Source: Aliiglaciecola sp. CAU 1673
GTDB taxonomy: Bacteria; Pseudomonadota; Gammaproteobacteria; Enterobacterales; Alteromonadaceae
Length of the DNA stretch: 64,000 bases
Assembly (NCBI RefSeq): GCF_029223185.1
Contig: NZ_JARHUG010000012.1
Location: 1-64,000 of the forward strand
Direction of reading: 5' to 3'
A program made the translations under genes and the position numbers. The notes below the pieces were generated by a model. That model was given only the letters and a program-made list of their open reading frames with translations. It did not search any database and was not told where the DNA came from. The stretch's first letter is position 1; each line of letters begins with the position of its first letter. Below are positions 11,253-20,639 of the stretch, piece by piece.

Positions 11253-12872
11253 ATGAGCGGCAATGGTGAAGATTTAATGCCCTCCAGAGCACAGCAGGGA
11301 AAGCAGGCACGGCTGATGGAAGCGCAGTGCCTGCAAGCCCTGAACCAGGGACGGGCTGATGAGGCACTGCAATTGTGCCAGCAACTCAACCACGATTATC
11401 CCGATTATGCCAGGGGATGGTTGTTGCTCAGTGATATGGCGCTGCGTGGCAGTCACCCGCAGTTGGCTTTGGAGGCCATCGATCGTGCCTTGTCACTACA
11501 ACCAGGCGAGCCAGAGTTCCTCCTGCATAAAGCCAGACTACTGTATCAGGCGAAACAGATTGCGGTGCTTGATGTCCTGTTAGAGCGACTGGCTGAAACC
11601 CCCATACACAATGCCTGTCTGCTGGCAGACCTGGCCTACCTGGAAAATTTGCGTGGCCGGTTGTCTGCGGCAGAACAGCATTATCGTCAGGCTCTGGTGC
11701 TGGATCCCGGTCAAGTCGGTTACCATTTTAATCTGGCCACCGTACTACGCTATGTGGGCAAGCTGGATGAGGCTGAAGTGCATCTTGAAAGGGCTATCGC
11801 CCTAAGGCCTCTGGATACCGAGGCGCATTTGCTGCTTAGTCAACTACGCCGGCAAACCCTAGACGACCATCACTTACCGAGGCTGAGGCGTTTATCAGAA
11901 CACCCTGAGCTGACACGTCTGCAAAAGGCCCAAGTGCATTACGCCCTCGCCAAGGAACTGGAAGATCTGGGCCATTTTCAGGAAAGTGTAACAGCGCTGC
12001 GTCAGGGCGCGGCCCTGAAGCGCGCCAACATGCGCTATGAGGTGGATGGCGATATTGCGACACTGGACAAATTGCGTTCGGTTTTTGATCGGCAGTGGCT
12101 GGCCCAAACCAAGGATGGCCACGATAGTGAAGAGCCCATATTTGTTCTTGGCTTACCGCGAACCGGCTCCACGCTGGTGGAGCGCATTTTAAGTGCACAT
12201 TCGGAAGTGCAAAGCGTCGGTGAACTAAACAATTTTGCATTGTGCATAATGGCACAGTGCCGGCGTACCTTCCGTCAGGCGCCGGCCAGCAAACTGAAAC
12301 TGGTGGAAATGAGTGCTCAACTGGACATGGGGTTATTAGGCCGGGACTATGTGCAAAGTACCCGGCCAGATACCGGCCAGCATCGCCATTTTATTGATAA
12401 GTTACCGCTTAACTCATTAAACCTTGGCCTGATCGCCAAGGCGTTGCCAAACTCCAAACTTATCCTTGTGCGCCGCCACCCACTGGACAGCTGCTATGCC
12501 ATGTTTAAGCAGCTTTTTACCCAGGGCTATCCCTTTTCTTATGATTTGAAAGAGCTGGCTGGTTATTTCATTGCGCACCATCGCCTTATGGGTCATTGGC
12601 AGGCATTGCTGGGGGACAGGCTGTTGTGCCTCGATTATGAAACACTGGTGACCCAGCCGGAACAACAGATCCAAGCCTTACTGGGTTACTGCAATCTTCC
12701 CTGGCAGGACGCCTGCCTGACGTTTCATCAGCACAATGAGCCCAGCAAGACTGCCAGCGCCAGCCAGATTCGTCAGCCACTGTACACCAGTTCAGTAGGT
12801 AAGTGGCGCCAGGTTGAAGCATTGCTGGCTCCTGTGCATGAGGCCTTCACAGAAGCAGGGATCCCGTGCTGA
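11253..12872 (+). CDS. TPR-repeat sulfotransferase-family protein
   Basis: A 539-residue protein with tetratricopeptide repeats (about residues 5-210, for example AEQHYRQALVLDPGQVGYHFNLATVLRYVG) joined to a P-loop sulfotransferase domain. The 5'-phosphosulfate loop is FVLGLPRTGSTLVERIL near residue 300, and the 3'-phosphate motif is LILVRRHPLDSCY near residue 410. The domain transfers sulfate from PAPS. Such proteins often sit beside TonB receptors in Alteromonadales and sphingomonads, with no established role. ATG at 11253 has CGGAG upstream; a GTG six bases earlier is possible. It begins 34 bp after the receptor gene and overlaps the next gene by 7 bp. Confidence 0.85.
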   Translation: MSGNGEDLMPSRAQQGKQARLMEAQCLQALNQGRADEALQLCQQLNHDYPDYARGWLLLSDMALRGSHPQLALEAIDRALSLQPGEPEFLLHKARLLYQAKQIAVLDVLLERLAETPIHNACLLADLAYLENLRGRLSAAEQHYRQALVLDPGQVGYHFNLATVLRYVGKLDEAEVHLERAIALRPLDTEAHLLLSQLRRQTLDDHHLPRLRRLSEHPELTRLQKAQVHYALAKELEDLGHFQESVTALRQGAALKRANMRYEVDGDIATLDKLRSVFDRQWLAQTKDGHDSEEPIFVLGLPRTGSTLVERILSAHSEVQSVGELNNFALCIMAQCRRTFRQAPASKLKLVEMSAQLDMGLLGRDYVQSTRPDTGQHRHFIDKLPLNSLNLGLIAKALPNSKLILVRRHPLDSCYAMFKQLFTQGYPFSYDLKELAGYFIAHHRLMGHWQALLGDRLLCLDYETLVTQPEQQIQALLGYCNLPWQDACLTFHQHNEPSKTASASQIRQPLYTSSVGKWRQVEALLAPVHEAFTEAGIPC

Positions 12873-14581
12873 GAGTCCTTGCCCTGCTACTGATAACGCC
12901 CTGCTGCCAGGCTTTGCCTGCTATGGCTGACTGGTTGCAATCTCCCACCCTGCTGGCAGAAAAAACCCGAGTGCCACTGCACTATGACCAACTGGTGCAG
13001 CCACTTGAGGCCAGTGCAGAGCCCCAGCGGATAATAGACCTGCAAGGGTGGTTGCGCCTTACTCCCGGGCCTGTTGCCAACATACGCCTGTATGGCGACA
13101 GCGAGCCGGCTCCCGCTGCACAACAGTTGCCCACCATGCGCAGCCGCTGGCTTTTCGACAAGCAGGGATTGAGCCTGTCGGTGGATGACGGTCTGCAGGA
13201 GCCAAAAACCGGTCACTGGGACTATGTGATTGGTCATGGGCGCTATTGGACCCTCCCCGAGGAACAGGGATTGTACGTTGTTGCACCTCTGCACCTGGTG
13301 GAGAAAAATCAAAATTGCGTGCATAACGGTGTGGTGGCCATGCGCTTGCCCTTTACCTCGGGGAAAGGACATTTCTATTACCAGATCACCAGCGAAACCT
13401 GTGCCTACTTCAAAGCGGATCTATGGGGTACTGGAGAGCTGGATTGGCAACCCAAACTGCTGGCCGACGCCACTGACAAACTGAAAGCCTACCGACAGCG
13501 ACAGGCCAGTAAACTGCCCGGCATCAGCATAGAGCAATTCCATGATCGTTATCCTCAGGCAGACATGGATGCGCTTCTGCTAAAAGGGGCAGTCGCCGCA
13601 GAGGACATCAGCCAATTAGGCTGGGTCATGGATAATGCGCATGTACGCGCGGCCTGCCCAAGCCGAAGTGGCGACTACCCTTTTTGTGAACAGCTATTGC
13701 TGCCCTCTTTCTCCACGGCAAAGTCCTTTATTGCCGGTAACGGTCTGATGTATCTGGAACATCGCTACCCAGGGCTTAAGGATGTCAAAGTCAGTGCGTT
13801 GGTTTCTCAGTGCACAGCGCCAAGCTGGCAACAGGTGTCACTGTTGGACCTGTTGAATATGCGTAGCGGCCATTATTTGTCAGACACCTATATGACAGAT
13901 GAAGGTGCCGCCCACAGCCAACGGTTCTTTAATGCCGTTACCCACGAGGACAAGGTGGGTTATGCCTGCAAGCAGTTTCCAAAGCAGGCCGCCGCGGGCG
14001 AGCGCTTTGTGTACCAAAGCAGTCAAACTTATCTGCTGGGTACCGCTTTGCAGCAATTCGTTTGGGAACAAATGGGCAGTAAACAATCGCTGATAAAGGA
14101 TGTTATTGAAGATGGCCTGTACCGGGATTTAGCGCTGAGTCCCATCGCCCGGTATCACCGCCACAGTGAGGGTGGTGTGCCTTTCTTTGGCTACGGCAGC
14201 CTGATGTATAACAGTGACCTGGTGGCCATTGCCCGTTTTACCCAGGCCCAAAGGCAGGCCGAGCAGCCACGGTTGGATTCCGCAATGCTGGCTCAGGCAT
14301 TGCCGCAAGGCACCGGCTATTCAGGGCACCATACCGGCGAAGGCCAGCTAGGCTATGCCAATGGTTACTGGGCATTGGAGGTAACGCAAAGCTTAGAGTG
14401 CAATAAGCCCACCTGGCTGGCGTTTATGTCTGGCTACGGTGGCGTGACGGTTGCTTTCCTACCCGACAACCGGCTTTTTTATTATTTCAGTGACGGCCAT
14501 GTTTATCGATGGCTGGCCGCTGTGAAGGCTTTACACGCCCTGGCTCCCCTCTGTCAGAGCAATACCGAGAGCAGATCATGA
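12866..14581 (+). CDS. Exported beta-lactamase-fold serine hydrolase
   Basis: A 571-residue exported protein with signal peptide MLRVLALLLITPCCQALPAMA. The C-terminal 300 residues match the class C beta-lactamase / penicillin-binding fold: nucleophile motif Ser283-x-x-Lys286 (FSTAKSF), second motif Tyr383 (YQSSQTYLLG), and LLDLLNMRSGHYLSD after it, as in esterase EstB and 6-aminohexanoate-dimer hydrolases. The first 250 residues are not recognised. The start is GTG at 12866 with AGGG upstream, overlapping the sulfotransferase gene. Next to a GABA-type pathway, a periplasmic hydrolase cleaving an amide or ester of an omega-amino acid is attractive but inferred. Beta-lactam resistance is not suggested. 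Confidence 0.8.
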   Translation: MLRVLALLLITPCCQALPAMADWLQSPTLLAEKTRVPLHYDQLVQPLEASAEPQRIIDLQGWLRLTPGPVANIRLYGDSEPAPAAQQLPTMRSRWLFDKQGLSLSVDDGLQEPKTGHWDYVIGHGRYWTLPEEQGLYVVAPLHLVEKNQNCVHNGVVAMRLPFTSGKGHFYYQITSETCAYFKADLWGTGELDWQPKLLADATDKLKAYRQRQASKLPGISIEQFHDRYPQADMDALLLKGAVAAEDISQLGWVMDNAHVRAACPSRSGDYPFCEQLLLPSFSTAKSFIAGNGLMYLEHRYPGLKDVKVSALVSQCTAPSWQQVSLLDLLNMRSGHYLSDTYMTDEGAAHSQRFFNAVTHEDKVGYACKQFPKQAAAGERFVYQSSQTYLLGTALQQFVWEQMGSKQSLIKDVIEDGLYRDLALSPIARYHRHSEGGVPFFGYGSLMYNSDLVAIARFTQAQRQAEQPRLDSAMLAQALPQGTGYSGHHTGEGQLGYANGYWALEVTQSLECNKPTWLAFMSGYGGVTVAFLPDNRLFYYFSDGHVYRWLAAVKALHALAPLCQSNTESRS

Positions 14582-15744
14582 TCAACAGCAGCGTTTTGCC
14601 GGTCAGCAAATACCAGGTCGCCCCCTCAGGCACTCTTGCCAAGATCTTTCTGGCTTTTTTGGCTACAGCCGGGATTTTTTATATCAATATCATGCCGGCT
14701 CTGGTGAGTGGCCTTATTGATGGATTAGGGTTTAGCAATCAACAGGCGGGCTACATCAGCTCTTCCAATCTGTACGGTGCCTCCATCGGTGCCTTGACGG
14801 CGGTGTTGATAGTGCGTCGCATCCGTTGGAAAAATTGGAGTCTGGTACTGTTGCTGAGTATTCTGATGCTGGATTTTGCCTCTATCTACCTGACGCAGCC
14901 CTGGCTATTGGCATCCCTGCGCTTCGTTCACGGCTTGGTAGGGGGCTTGCTGGTAGGGATCGGCTTTGCCGTGATATCCCGTACCGGTGATGCTGACCGC
15001 GCGTTTGGGTACTTGTTGTTTATCCAATGGGGATTTGGCGGATTAGGGTTAATGTATCTGCCCGCTTTGGTACCTGATTACGGGGTGTCAGTCCTTTTTT
15101 ATGCCCTGATGCTGTTTACGGCCGTGACTTTAATGATGCTGCCGTTTTTACCCGACTACAGAGTAGAACAGGAAATACCGCAGCTTACCGGCGCCTTGCG
15201 TCCCGGCAAGGCCCTGGTGCTGACCCTGGTCGCGATATTTTTGTTTCAGGCTGCCAATATGGGCATGTTTGCCTATGTCATCGGGCTTGGACGTACGGCG
15301 GGCCTGACTCTGGACTTTATTAGCCCGGCCCTGGCGCTCGCCAGTTGGATAGCCTTGGCCGGTTCGGCATTGGTCATTGTTATCGGCACCAAATTTGGCC
15401 GAACCCGTCCGTTGCTGATGGGGATCCTGGTCACGGCACTGGCCACCTGGCTGCTCCACTACAGTGAGCTGGATTGGGTCTACGCCATATTCAACATACT
15501 TATCGGCATTACCTGGGCTTTTGCATTGCCCTTTTTGTTTGGGATTTGCTCTGAATTAGATCCCAGTGGCAAGCTGGCGGCTCTGGGCGGCTTTTGCTCC
15601 AAAATGGGTCTGGCCAGTGGCCCTTTGGTGGCCGGTATATTGTTGGGTGAGGACAATTACGGCGCGGTGATCAACATCGCCGCTATGGGCTTGCTTCTGT
15701 GCGCTGCCGCTGCATTCTGGCCAGCACGCCGTCTTGATGGCTAA
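14578..15744 (+). CDS. MFS transporter, YbfB/YjiJ-like
   Basis: A 388-residue inner-membrane carrier with about twelve hydrophobic helices, from IFLAFLATAGIFYINIMPAL to the last helix before WPARRLDG. The pattern suits the YbfB/YjiJ branch of the major facilitator superfamily. The start chosen is ATG at 14578, which overlaps the hydrolase stop in ATGA, a sign of translational coupling; an upstream start at 14509 would add a hydrophilic tail inside the previous gene. It probably imports the product of the receptor/hydrolase pair. Its stop overlaps that of the convergent LysR gene (15741-15744, CTAA). Confidence 0.85.
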   Translation: MINSSVLPVSKYQVAPSGTLAKIFLAFLATAGIFYINIMPALVSGLIDGLGFSNQQAGYISSSNLYGASIGALTAVLIVRRIRWKNWSLVLLLSILMLDFASIYLTQPWLLASLRFVHGLVGGLLVGIGFAVISRTGDADRAFGYLLFIQWGFGGLGLMYLPALVPDYGVSVLFYALMLFTAVTLMMLPFLPDYRVEQEIPQLTGALRPGKALVLTLVAIFLFQAANMGMFAYVIGLGRTAGLTLDFISPALALASWIALAGSALVIVIGTKFGRTRPLLMGILVTALATWLLHYSELDWVYAIFNILIGITWAFALPFLFGICSELDPSGKLAALGGFCSKMGLASGPLVAGILLGEDNYGAVINIAAMGLLLCAAAAFWPARRLDG

Positions 15745-16661
15745 GAGTGTAATGCCTGCCAGATAGCCAAAAAGGCAGAAACTTTGTTCTGTTCCTTGGC
15801 CGCCTGACGGGTGACCAGGCTGTATTCCACATCGTAAAAGCGCTTATGTGGCTGAACTGCACGCAATTTCCCCTTGGCTAACCAAGGTGCCGCGTAGTCG
15901 GCGGGGAAAAAGCCCAGGTAGCCCCCTGATTGCACCAGCGCCATACGGGCATCGAAGTGATAAGCCCTGGCTGCCCGATTAAGCTGGCTCAGTTGCTCAC
16001 GCCCGCGGGCGTTGACTTCCACGCCCGGATAGACCACGGGATAGCGCTGTACCGCCTGATCCTGAATGCGCTCTTCAGCCATTTCAAATAACGGATGACT
16101 GGCTCCGCAGTAGAGATACAGTGGTTGCCGGTAGACGCTTTGATATTGCAAACCTTCGATCTGCCGGTAACTGGGGAACAAGCCGATGTGGCATTGATCC
16201 TTAAGCAGCATTTGTTCGATGCTGTTGATGCCATTCACATCCACTACCACATGCAGCTTTGGCTGTTGCTTCTGCAATTTGCCTAGCACTGCCGGGAGGC
16301 GGATATGGGGTGACAAAGACACATCGTCACTGCATTGGATCACCAGTTCACCACTGATTTCACCTGCCACTGTGGCCACGGCCGTAGCAAACTGATCTAA
16401 GGACGCAAATAGTTGGGTGGCCGCATCATATATCTGTTGTCCGGCACCGGTCAGTGAAAACCCGGCCCGTCCCCGGTTGCAAAGTTTCAGGCCCAAACGC
16501 TGTTCGAGGTTGCCCATATGCACGCTGATGGTGGAACGCGACAGGTTGAGTTCGGATTCGGCAGCAGAGAAGCCTTCGCATTGCACCACAGTGCGAAACA
16601 CCCGCAACAGGCGCAGGTCATATTCGCTGACGGGTTTGGGTAATACCGGTGATTTATACAT
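15741..16661 (-). CDS. LysR-family transcriptional regulator
   Basis: A 306-residue LysR protein. The N-terminal helix-turn-helix is clear (FSAAESELNLSRSTISVHMGNLEQRLGLKLCNRGRAGFSLT, about residues 32-72), followed by a periplasmic-binding-like effector domain. It is divergent from the gabD-like gene with 98 bp between the starts, the classic LysR arrangement, so it likely controls the dehydrogenase/aminotransferase pair. The gap is AT-rich (TTGATAGTTTAATATTTAAA near 16686-16705) and may hold its T-N11-A box. The effector is unknown; an omega-amino acid or semialdehyde would fit the neighbours. Confidence 0.9.
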   Translation of the reverse strand: MYKSPVLPKPVSEYDLRLLRVFRTVVQCEGFSAAESELNLSRSTISVHMGNLEQRLGLKLCNRGRAGFSLTGAGQQIYDAATQLFASLDQFATAVATVAGEISGELVIQCSDDVSLSPHIRLPAVLGKLQKQQPKLHVVVDVNGINSIEQMLLKDQCHIGLFPSYRQIEGLQYQSVYRQPLYLYCGASHPLFEMAEERIQDQAVQRYPVVYPGVEVNARGREQLSQLNRAARAYHFDARMALVQSGGYLGFFPADYAAPWLAKGKLRAVQPHKRFYDVEYSLVTRQAAKEQNKVSAFLAIWQALHS

Positions 16662-16759
16662 TGTTTGATAAATATAAACCTTAATGTTGATAGTTTAATA
16701 TTTAAAAGGGTAAAAGTTCAGCGCTAAATAGAACAAATTTCCTTACGTCATGAAGGCTT

Positions 16760-18220
16760 ATGTTGAATCTTAAGGATAGTGCTCTGTTAAAGAGCCAATG
16801 TTATATCGACGGTACATGGTGGGACGCAAACAGTCGCTTTGATGTGCGCAATCCCGCCAATGGCCAATTGTTGGCAGAGGTGGCCGATGCCGACCCGGCG
16901 CTGACCGAACGGGCGGCGCTGGCAGCCCAAAAAGCACAAAAAAACTGGGCAGCGAAACCCGCTGCGGAACGCTCGGCGATTTTGCGCCGCTGGTACGAGC
17001 TATTGGTCAGTCATCAGCAGGATCTGGCATGCCTGATGACCGCCGAACAAGGTAAACCATTGGCCGAGTCCCGCGCTGAGGTGACCTATGGTGCATCATT
17101 TGTAGAATGGTTCGCCGAAGAAGCCAAGCGAATGTATGGGGATACCATTCCCGCTCCCTCTGCCGACAAGCGCATCTTGGTGCTGAAACAGCCGGTTGGT
17201 GTGGTTGCTGCCATCACCCCTTGGAACTTCCCCAATGCCATGATCACCAGGAAGGCGGCACCGGCCTTGGCGGCTGGTTGTTCAATTGTGGTGCGTCCGG
17301 CAGAGTTGACCCCGCTCTCTGCATTGGCCTTGGCGGAGCTGGCTGAGCGCGCCGGGATCCCGCCAGGGGTGTTCAATGTGGTGACGGGCACCAACGCCAA
17401 AGCTATGGGCGAGGTATTGACCCAACATCCTGCAGTCGACAAGTTCTCCTTTACCGGTTCAACCGCAGTGGGCAAGCAATTGATTGCCCAATGTGCCGGC
17501 ACGGTTAAGCGGGTGTCTATGGAACTTGGTGGTAATGCGCCCTTTATCGTGTTTGACGATGCCGATTTAGATGCCGCGGTGAAAGGGGCCATAGCCAGTA
17601 AATACAGAAATGCCGGGCAAACTTGTGTCTGTGCCAACCGCTTCTTGATTCAGGAAGGTATTTACGATGAATTTGCCGAGCGTCTGGTTGCGGCAGCAAA
17701 AGGGCTCAAGGTTGGGCATGGGCTGCAGGAGGGGGTGCAGATTGGCCCCATGATCCATGCTCAAGCGGCAACCCGGGTTGAGCAACTGGTGCAAGATGCG
17801 CTCGCCCAGGGTGCCAAACGATTAACGGGCGGTCCTTTGCAGGACTTGGGTGACAATTTCTATGCCCCGACGGTCCTTACGGGTGTCAGCAATGGGATGG
17901 CGATTGCCGAGCAGGAGATTTTTGGACCTGTTGCGCCGCTGATCTCCTTTAAAGATGAAGCCCAGGCATTGGCTTTGGCCAATGATACGGAAATGGGCTT
18001 GGCGGCTTATTGTTACAGCCGGGACATTGGACGTATCTACCGCATGGGAGAAAGGCTGCAATTTGGCATGGTAGGTCTCAATGAAGGGATTATTTCCAAT
18101 GTGACCGCCCCCTTTGGTGGCATAAAAGCATCCGGAAATGGCCGCGAAGGCTCCAAATATGGATTAGACGAATATACTGAAATTAAATACCTGTGCCTGG
18201 GTGGCATAGATAACGCTTAA
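16760..18220 (+). CDS. gabD: NAD(P)-dependent succinate-semialdehyde dehydrogenase
   Basis: A cytosolic aldehyde dehydrogenase of 486 residues, very close to GabD, which oxidises succinate semialdehyde to succinate. Landmarks are the cofactor segment ITPWNFPNAMITRKAAPALA, the general base Glu255 (MELGGNAPF), nucleophile Cys289 (GQTCVCANR) and FTGSTAVGK. It is followed 12 bp later by the GABA aminotransferase gene, so the two enzymes run consecutive steps (transamination, then oxidation) feeding the TCA cycle. The related glutarate-semialdehyde (DavD) reaction on 5-aminovalerate cannot be excluded from sequence. A LysR regulator is divergent. Confidence 0.92.
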   Translation: MLNLKDSALLKSQCYIDGTWWDANSRFDVRNPANGQLLAEVADADPALTERAALAAQKAQKNWAAKPAAERSAILRRWYELLVSHQQDLACLMTAEQGKPLAESRAEVTYGASFVEWFAEEAKRMYGDTIPAPSADKRILVLKQPVGVVAAITPWNFPNAMITRKAAPALAAGCSIVVRPAELTPLSALALAELAERAGIPPGVFNVVTGTNAKAMGEVLTQHPAVDKFSFTGSTAVGKQLIAQCAGTVKRVSMELGGNAPFIVFDDADLDAAVKGAIASKYRNAGQTCVCANRFLIQEGIYDEFAERLVAAAKGLKVGHGLQEGVQIGPMIHAQAATRVEQLVQDALAQGAKRLTGGPLQDLGDNFYAPTVLTGVSNGMAIAEQEIFGPVAPLISFKDEAQALALANDTEMGLAAYCYSRDIGRIYRMGERLQFGMVGLNEGIISNVTAPFGGIKASGNGREGSKYGLDEYTEIKYLCLGGIDNA

Positions 18221-18232
18221 AGAGGAAATGAA

Positions 18233-19531
18233 ATGTCAGCCAACGCCAAACTGCAGGTCAGAAAAGAAAAAGTCATTGCCCGTGGCCAGGGGAATTTATA
18301 CCCGGTGTATGTGAAAAAGGCCTTAAATGCCGAGGTCTGGGATGAAGATGATAACCGTTATATCGATTTCGGCACCGGCATTGCCGTGTGCAATACCGGT
18401 CATAACCATCCCAAGGTCAGTGCGGCGGCCAAAGCGCAGATTGATGATTTCAGCCATAGTTGTGTGATGGTCAATCCCTATGAGGAAGCGGTGGCCTTGG
18501 CTGAACAGCTGGTGCAGCTAGCCCCAGGCGATACCCCCAAGAAAGCCATCTTCGTCACCACCGGTGCTGAGGCGGTGGAAAACTGTATCAAGATTGCCCG
18601 TGCTCACACCGGACGACGTGGTGTCATTGCTTTTAATGGCGGCTTTCATGGGCGCACTAACCTGGCCATGGCGCTGACCGGCAAAATCACCCCCTATAAA
18701 TATCAGTTCGGACCTTTCCCCGCAGACATTTATCATGTGCCTTTTCCAACGGCGCTGCATGGGGTCAGTGAGGAGCAAAGCCTGCATGCCATCGAAACCT
18801 TGTTTAAGGTCGCCATTGCCCCTACGGATGTCGCGGCAATCATCATCGAACCGGTACAGGGCGAAGGTGGCTTTTATATTGCCCCGCCCACTTTCTTACA
18901 GGCACTGCGCAAACTGTGTGACGAACATGGCATAGTGATGATCCTGGATGAAATCCAAAGCGGTTTTGGCCGCACCGGCAGCATGTTTTGTCATGAGCAG
19001 GCCAATATTGAAGCAGATTTGATGACCACCGCCAAAGGTATCGCCGGCGGTTTTCCCATCGCTGCTGTAGTGGGTAAGGCCAACATTATGGATGCCCCAC
19101 TGCCAGGCGGTCTCGGTGGTACTTATGGCGGCTCACCTGTGGGCTGTGCAGCAGCGCTGGCGGTATTGGATGTCATCGAAGAAGAGAAACTGATTGCCCG
19201 TTCCAACGAAATTGGTGAGCGCTTCCAAACCCGCTTGGGCGCGCTGCAAAAGCAGTTTCCTCAATTGATTGGTGAAGTCAGAAACCGTGGTGCGATGATC
19301 GCGTTGGAGCTGGTAAATAACGGCGACGCGCATCAGCCCAATATGGTGCTGACCAAGGCACTGATTGCCAACGCTCCAAGCCATGGCCTGATCCTGCTGT
19401 CCTGCGGCTTCTATGGCAATGTGATTCGCTTTTTGCCGGCGCTGACCATTCCCTTTGATCAACTGGAAGAAGGGCTGAATAGCTTTGAGCGCTTGTTTAA
19501 GGCACTGGCTAAGGCGCAAAAGGCGGCTTAG
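18233..19531 (+). CDS. gabT: 4-aminobutyrate aminotransferase, class III
   Basis: A PLP enzyme that moves the amino group of GABA (or 5-aminovalerate) to 2-oxoglutarate, giving the semialdehyde used by the gene before it. The 432-residue length is usual. Seen are the glycine/serine turn TTGAEAVENCIKIAR, the aspartate of ILDEIQSGFGRTG that holds the pyridine nitrogen, and the Schiff-base Lys268 in TTAKGIAGGFP, the same number as in E. coli GabT. AGAGGAAA precedes the ATG. It ends the island and is followed by two hairpins. GabT and DavT are hard to tell apart by sequence. Confidence 0.93.
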   Translation: MSANAKLQVRKEKVIARGQGNLYPVYVKKALNAEVWDEDDNRYIDFGTGIAVCNTGHNHPKVSAAAKAQIDDFSHSCVMVNPYEEAVALAEQLVQLAPGDTPKKAIFVTTGAEAVENCIKIARAHTGRRGVIAFNGGFHGRTNLAMALTGKITPYKYQFGPFPADIYHVPFPTALHGVSEEQSLHAIETLFKVAIAPTDVAAIIIEPVQGEGGFYIAPPTFLQALRKLCDEHGIVMILDEIQSGFGRTGSMFCHEQANIEADLMTTAKGIAGGFPIAAVVGKANIMDAPLPGGLGGTYGGSPVGCAAALAVLDVIEEEKLIARSNEIGERFQTRLGALQKQFPQLIGEVRNRGAMIALELVNNGDAHQPNMVLTKALIANAPSHGLILLSCGFYGNVIRFLPALTIPFDQLEEGLNSFERLFKALAKAQKAA

Positions 19532-19537
19532 GACGCT

Positions 19538-19562
19538 ATGCCCGATTACTGCATTCGGGCAT
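19538..19562. terminator. Hairpin after gabT
   Basis: The arms ATGCCCGA / TCGGGCAT enclose a 9-nt loop immediately after the gabT stop. There is no U-tract; it probably assists the stronger terminator 30 bp further on. Confidence 0.4.
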
Positions 19563-19590
19563 GACGATCTTGGCGGGCCACAACCCTAAT

Positions 19591-19617
19591 AAAAAAGGGC
19601 CCTTCGGCCCTTTTTCA
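19591..19617. terminator. Bidirectional terminator between gabT and the FAH gene
   Basis: The stem AAAAAGGGCC / GGCCCTTTTT with a CTTC loop has A-runs and T-runs on opposite sides, so it can stop both gabT (plus) and the tyrosine operon (minus). Confidence 0.88.
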
Positions 19618-19631
19618 ATATGTACAGAGAC

Positions 19632-20639
19632 TTAAGCTTTCTTCACGGACTGCTGAATCTTACCGAAGATGGAGTGGCCATCTTTATCCAGCATCTCAAT
19701 CTGGATTTCGTCACCGAAGTCCATAAAGGGGGTGCTGGGTTTGCCTTGCTGAATGGTTTCAATCATGCGAATTTCGGCAATACAGCTATAGCCAACACCG
19801 CCTTGATCAACCGGTTTACCGGGCCCGTTGTCCAGTTTATTGGAGACCGTGCCGGAGCCTATGATAGTACCTGCTGCCAGCGGTCGAGTCTTAGCCGCAT
19901 GGGCGATCAACTGACCGAAATGGAAGGTCATATCCACACCCGCGTCCGGCTTGCCGAACAGCTTGCCGTTTAAATGGGACAGCAATGGCAGATGAAGCTT
20001 ACCAGCCTGCCAGGCATCGCCCAGCTCATCCAAGGTTACACAGACCGGGCTGAAGGCACTGGAAGGTTTGGATTGATAGAACCCAAAACCTTTGGCCAAC
20101 TCACCAGGAATCAATCCGCGCAGGGACACGTCGTTGACCAGCATTACCAGGCGAATGTGCTTAAGCGCCTCTTCTGCCGATACACCCATGGGCACATCGT
20201 CCAGTACCACCGCAATTTCCGCCTCGAAGTCGATGCCAAAGCCATCTGATTGCGGCATCACAATGGGGTCATGCGGATTCAGGAAGGTATCGGAACCACC
20301 CTGATACATCAGTGGATCGGTCCAGAATGTCTCCGGCATCTCGGCATTTCTGGCTTTACGCACCAGCTCTACGTGATTCACATAGGCGCTGCCGTCAGCC
20401 CAGTGATAGGCGCGGGGCAAGGGCGAGGCACATTGGCTTTGCTCAAAAGGCTCACCCGACAGCTCACCGCTTTCCAGGGCCTGGTAACGGGTATTCAGAA
20501 GGCCTTGCACTTCGTCCCAGTTATCCAGTGCAAACTGCAAGGTAGGCGCGATATCAGCCACAGAGACCATTTTAGTCAGTGAGCGGTTCACCAGCACCAG
20601 TTTGCCGTCACGTCCAACTTTAAGGCTGGCTAACTTCAT
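19632..20639 (-). CDS. Fumarylacetoacetate hydrolase-family protein
   Basis: Last enzyme of tyrosine breakdown: hydrolysis of fumarylacetoacetate to fumarate and acetoacetate. The 335 residues carry the FAH catalytic domain in the C-terminal two thirds, with the metal-binding acidic residues in DFEAEIAVVLDDVP and the mobile lid VMLVNDVSLRG. The product belongs to the shorter bacterial FAH type, not the ~420-residue eukaryote-like form. Its ATG overlaps the stop of the VOC gene (ATGA), so the two are translationally coupled. A maleylacetoacetate isomerase gene was not found in the window. Confidence 0.9.
   Translation of the reverse strand: MKLASLKVGRDGKLVLVNRSLTKMVSVADIAPTLQFALDNWDEVQGLLNTRYQALESGELSGEPFEQSQCASPLPRAYHWADGSAYVNHVELVRKARNAEMPETFWTDPLMYQGGSDTFLNPHDPIVMPQSDGFGIDFEAEIAVVLDDVPMGVSAEEALKHIRLVMLVNDVSLRGLIPGELAKGFGFYQSKPSSAFSPVCVTLDELGDAWQAGKLHLPLLSHLNGKLFGKPDAGVDMTFHFGQLIAHAAKTRPLAAGTIIGSGTVSNKLDNGPGKPVDQGGVGYSCIAEIRMIETIQQGKPSTPFMDFGDEIQIEMLDKDGHSIFGKIQQSVKKA

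Noticed and set aside
12866-14581. Calling the SxxK hydrolase a beta-lactamase resistance gene
   Set aside because: The family covers esterases and peptidases, the N-terminal half is foreign to beta-lactamases, and the context is catabolic.
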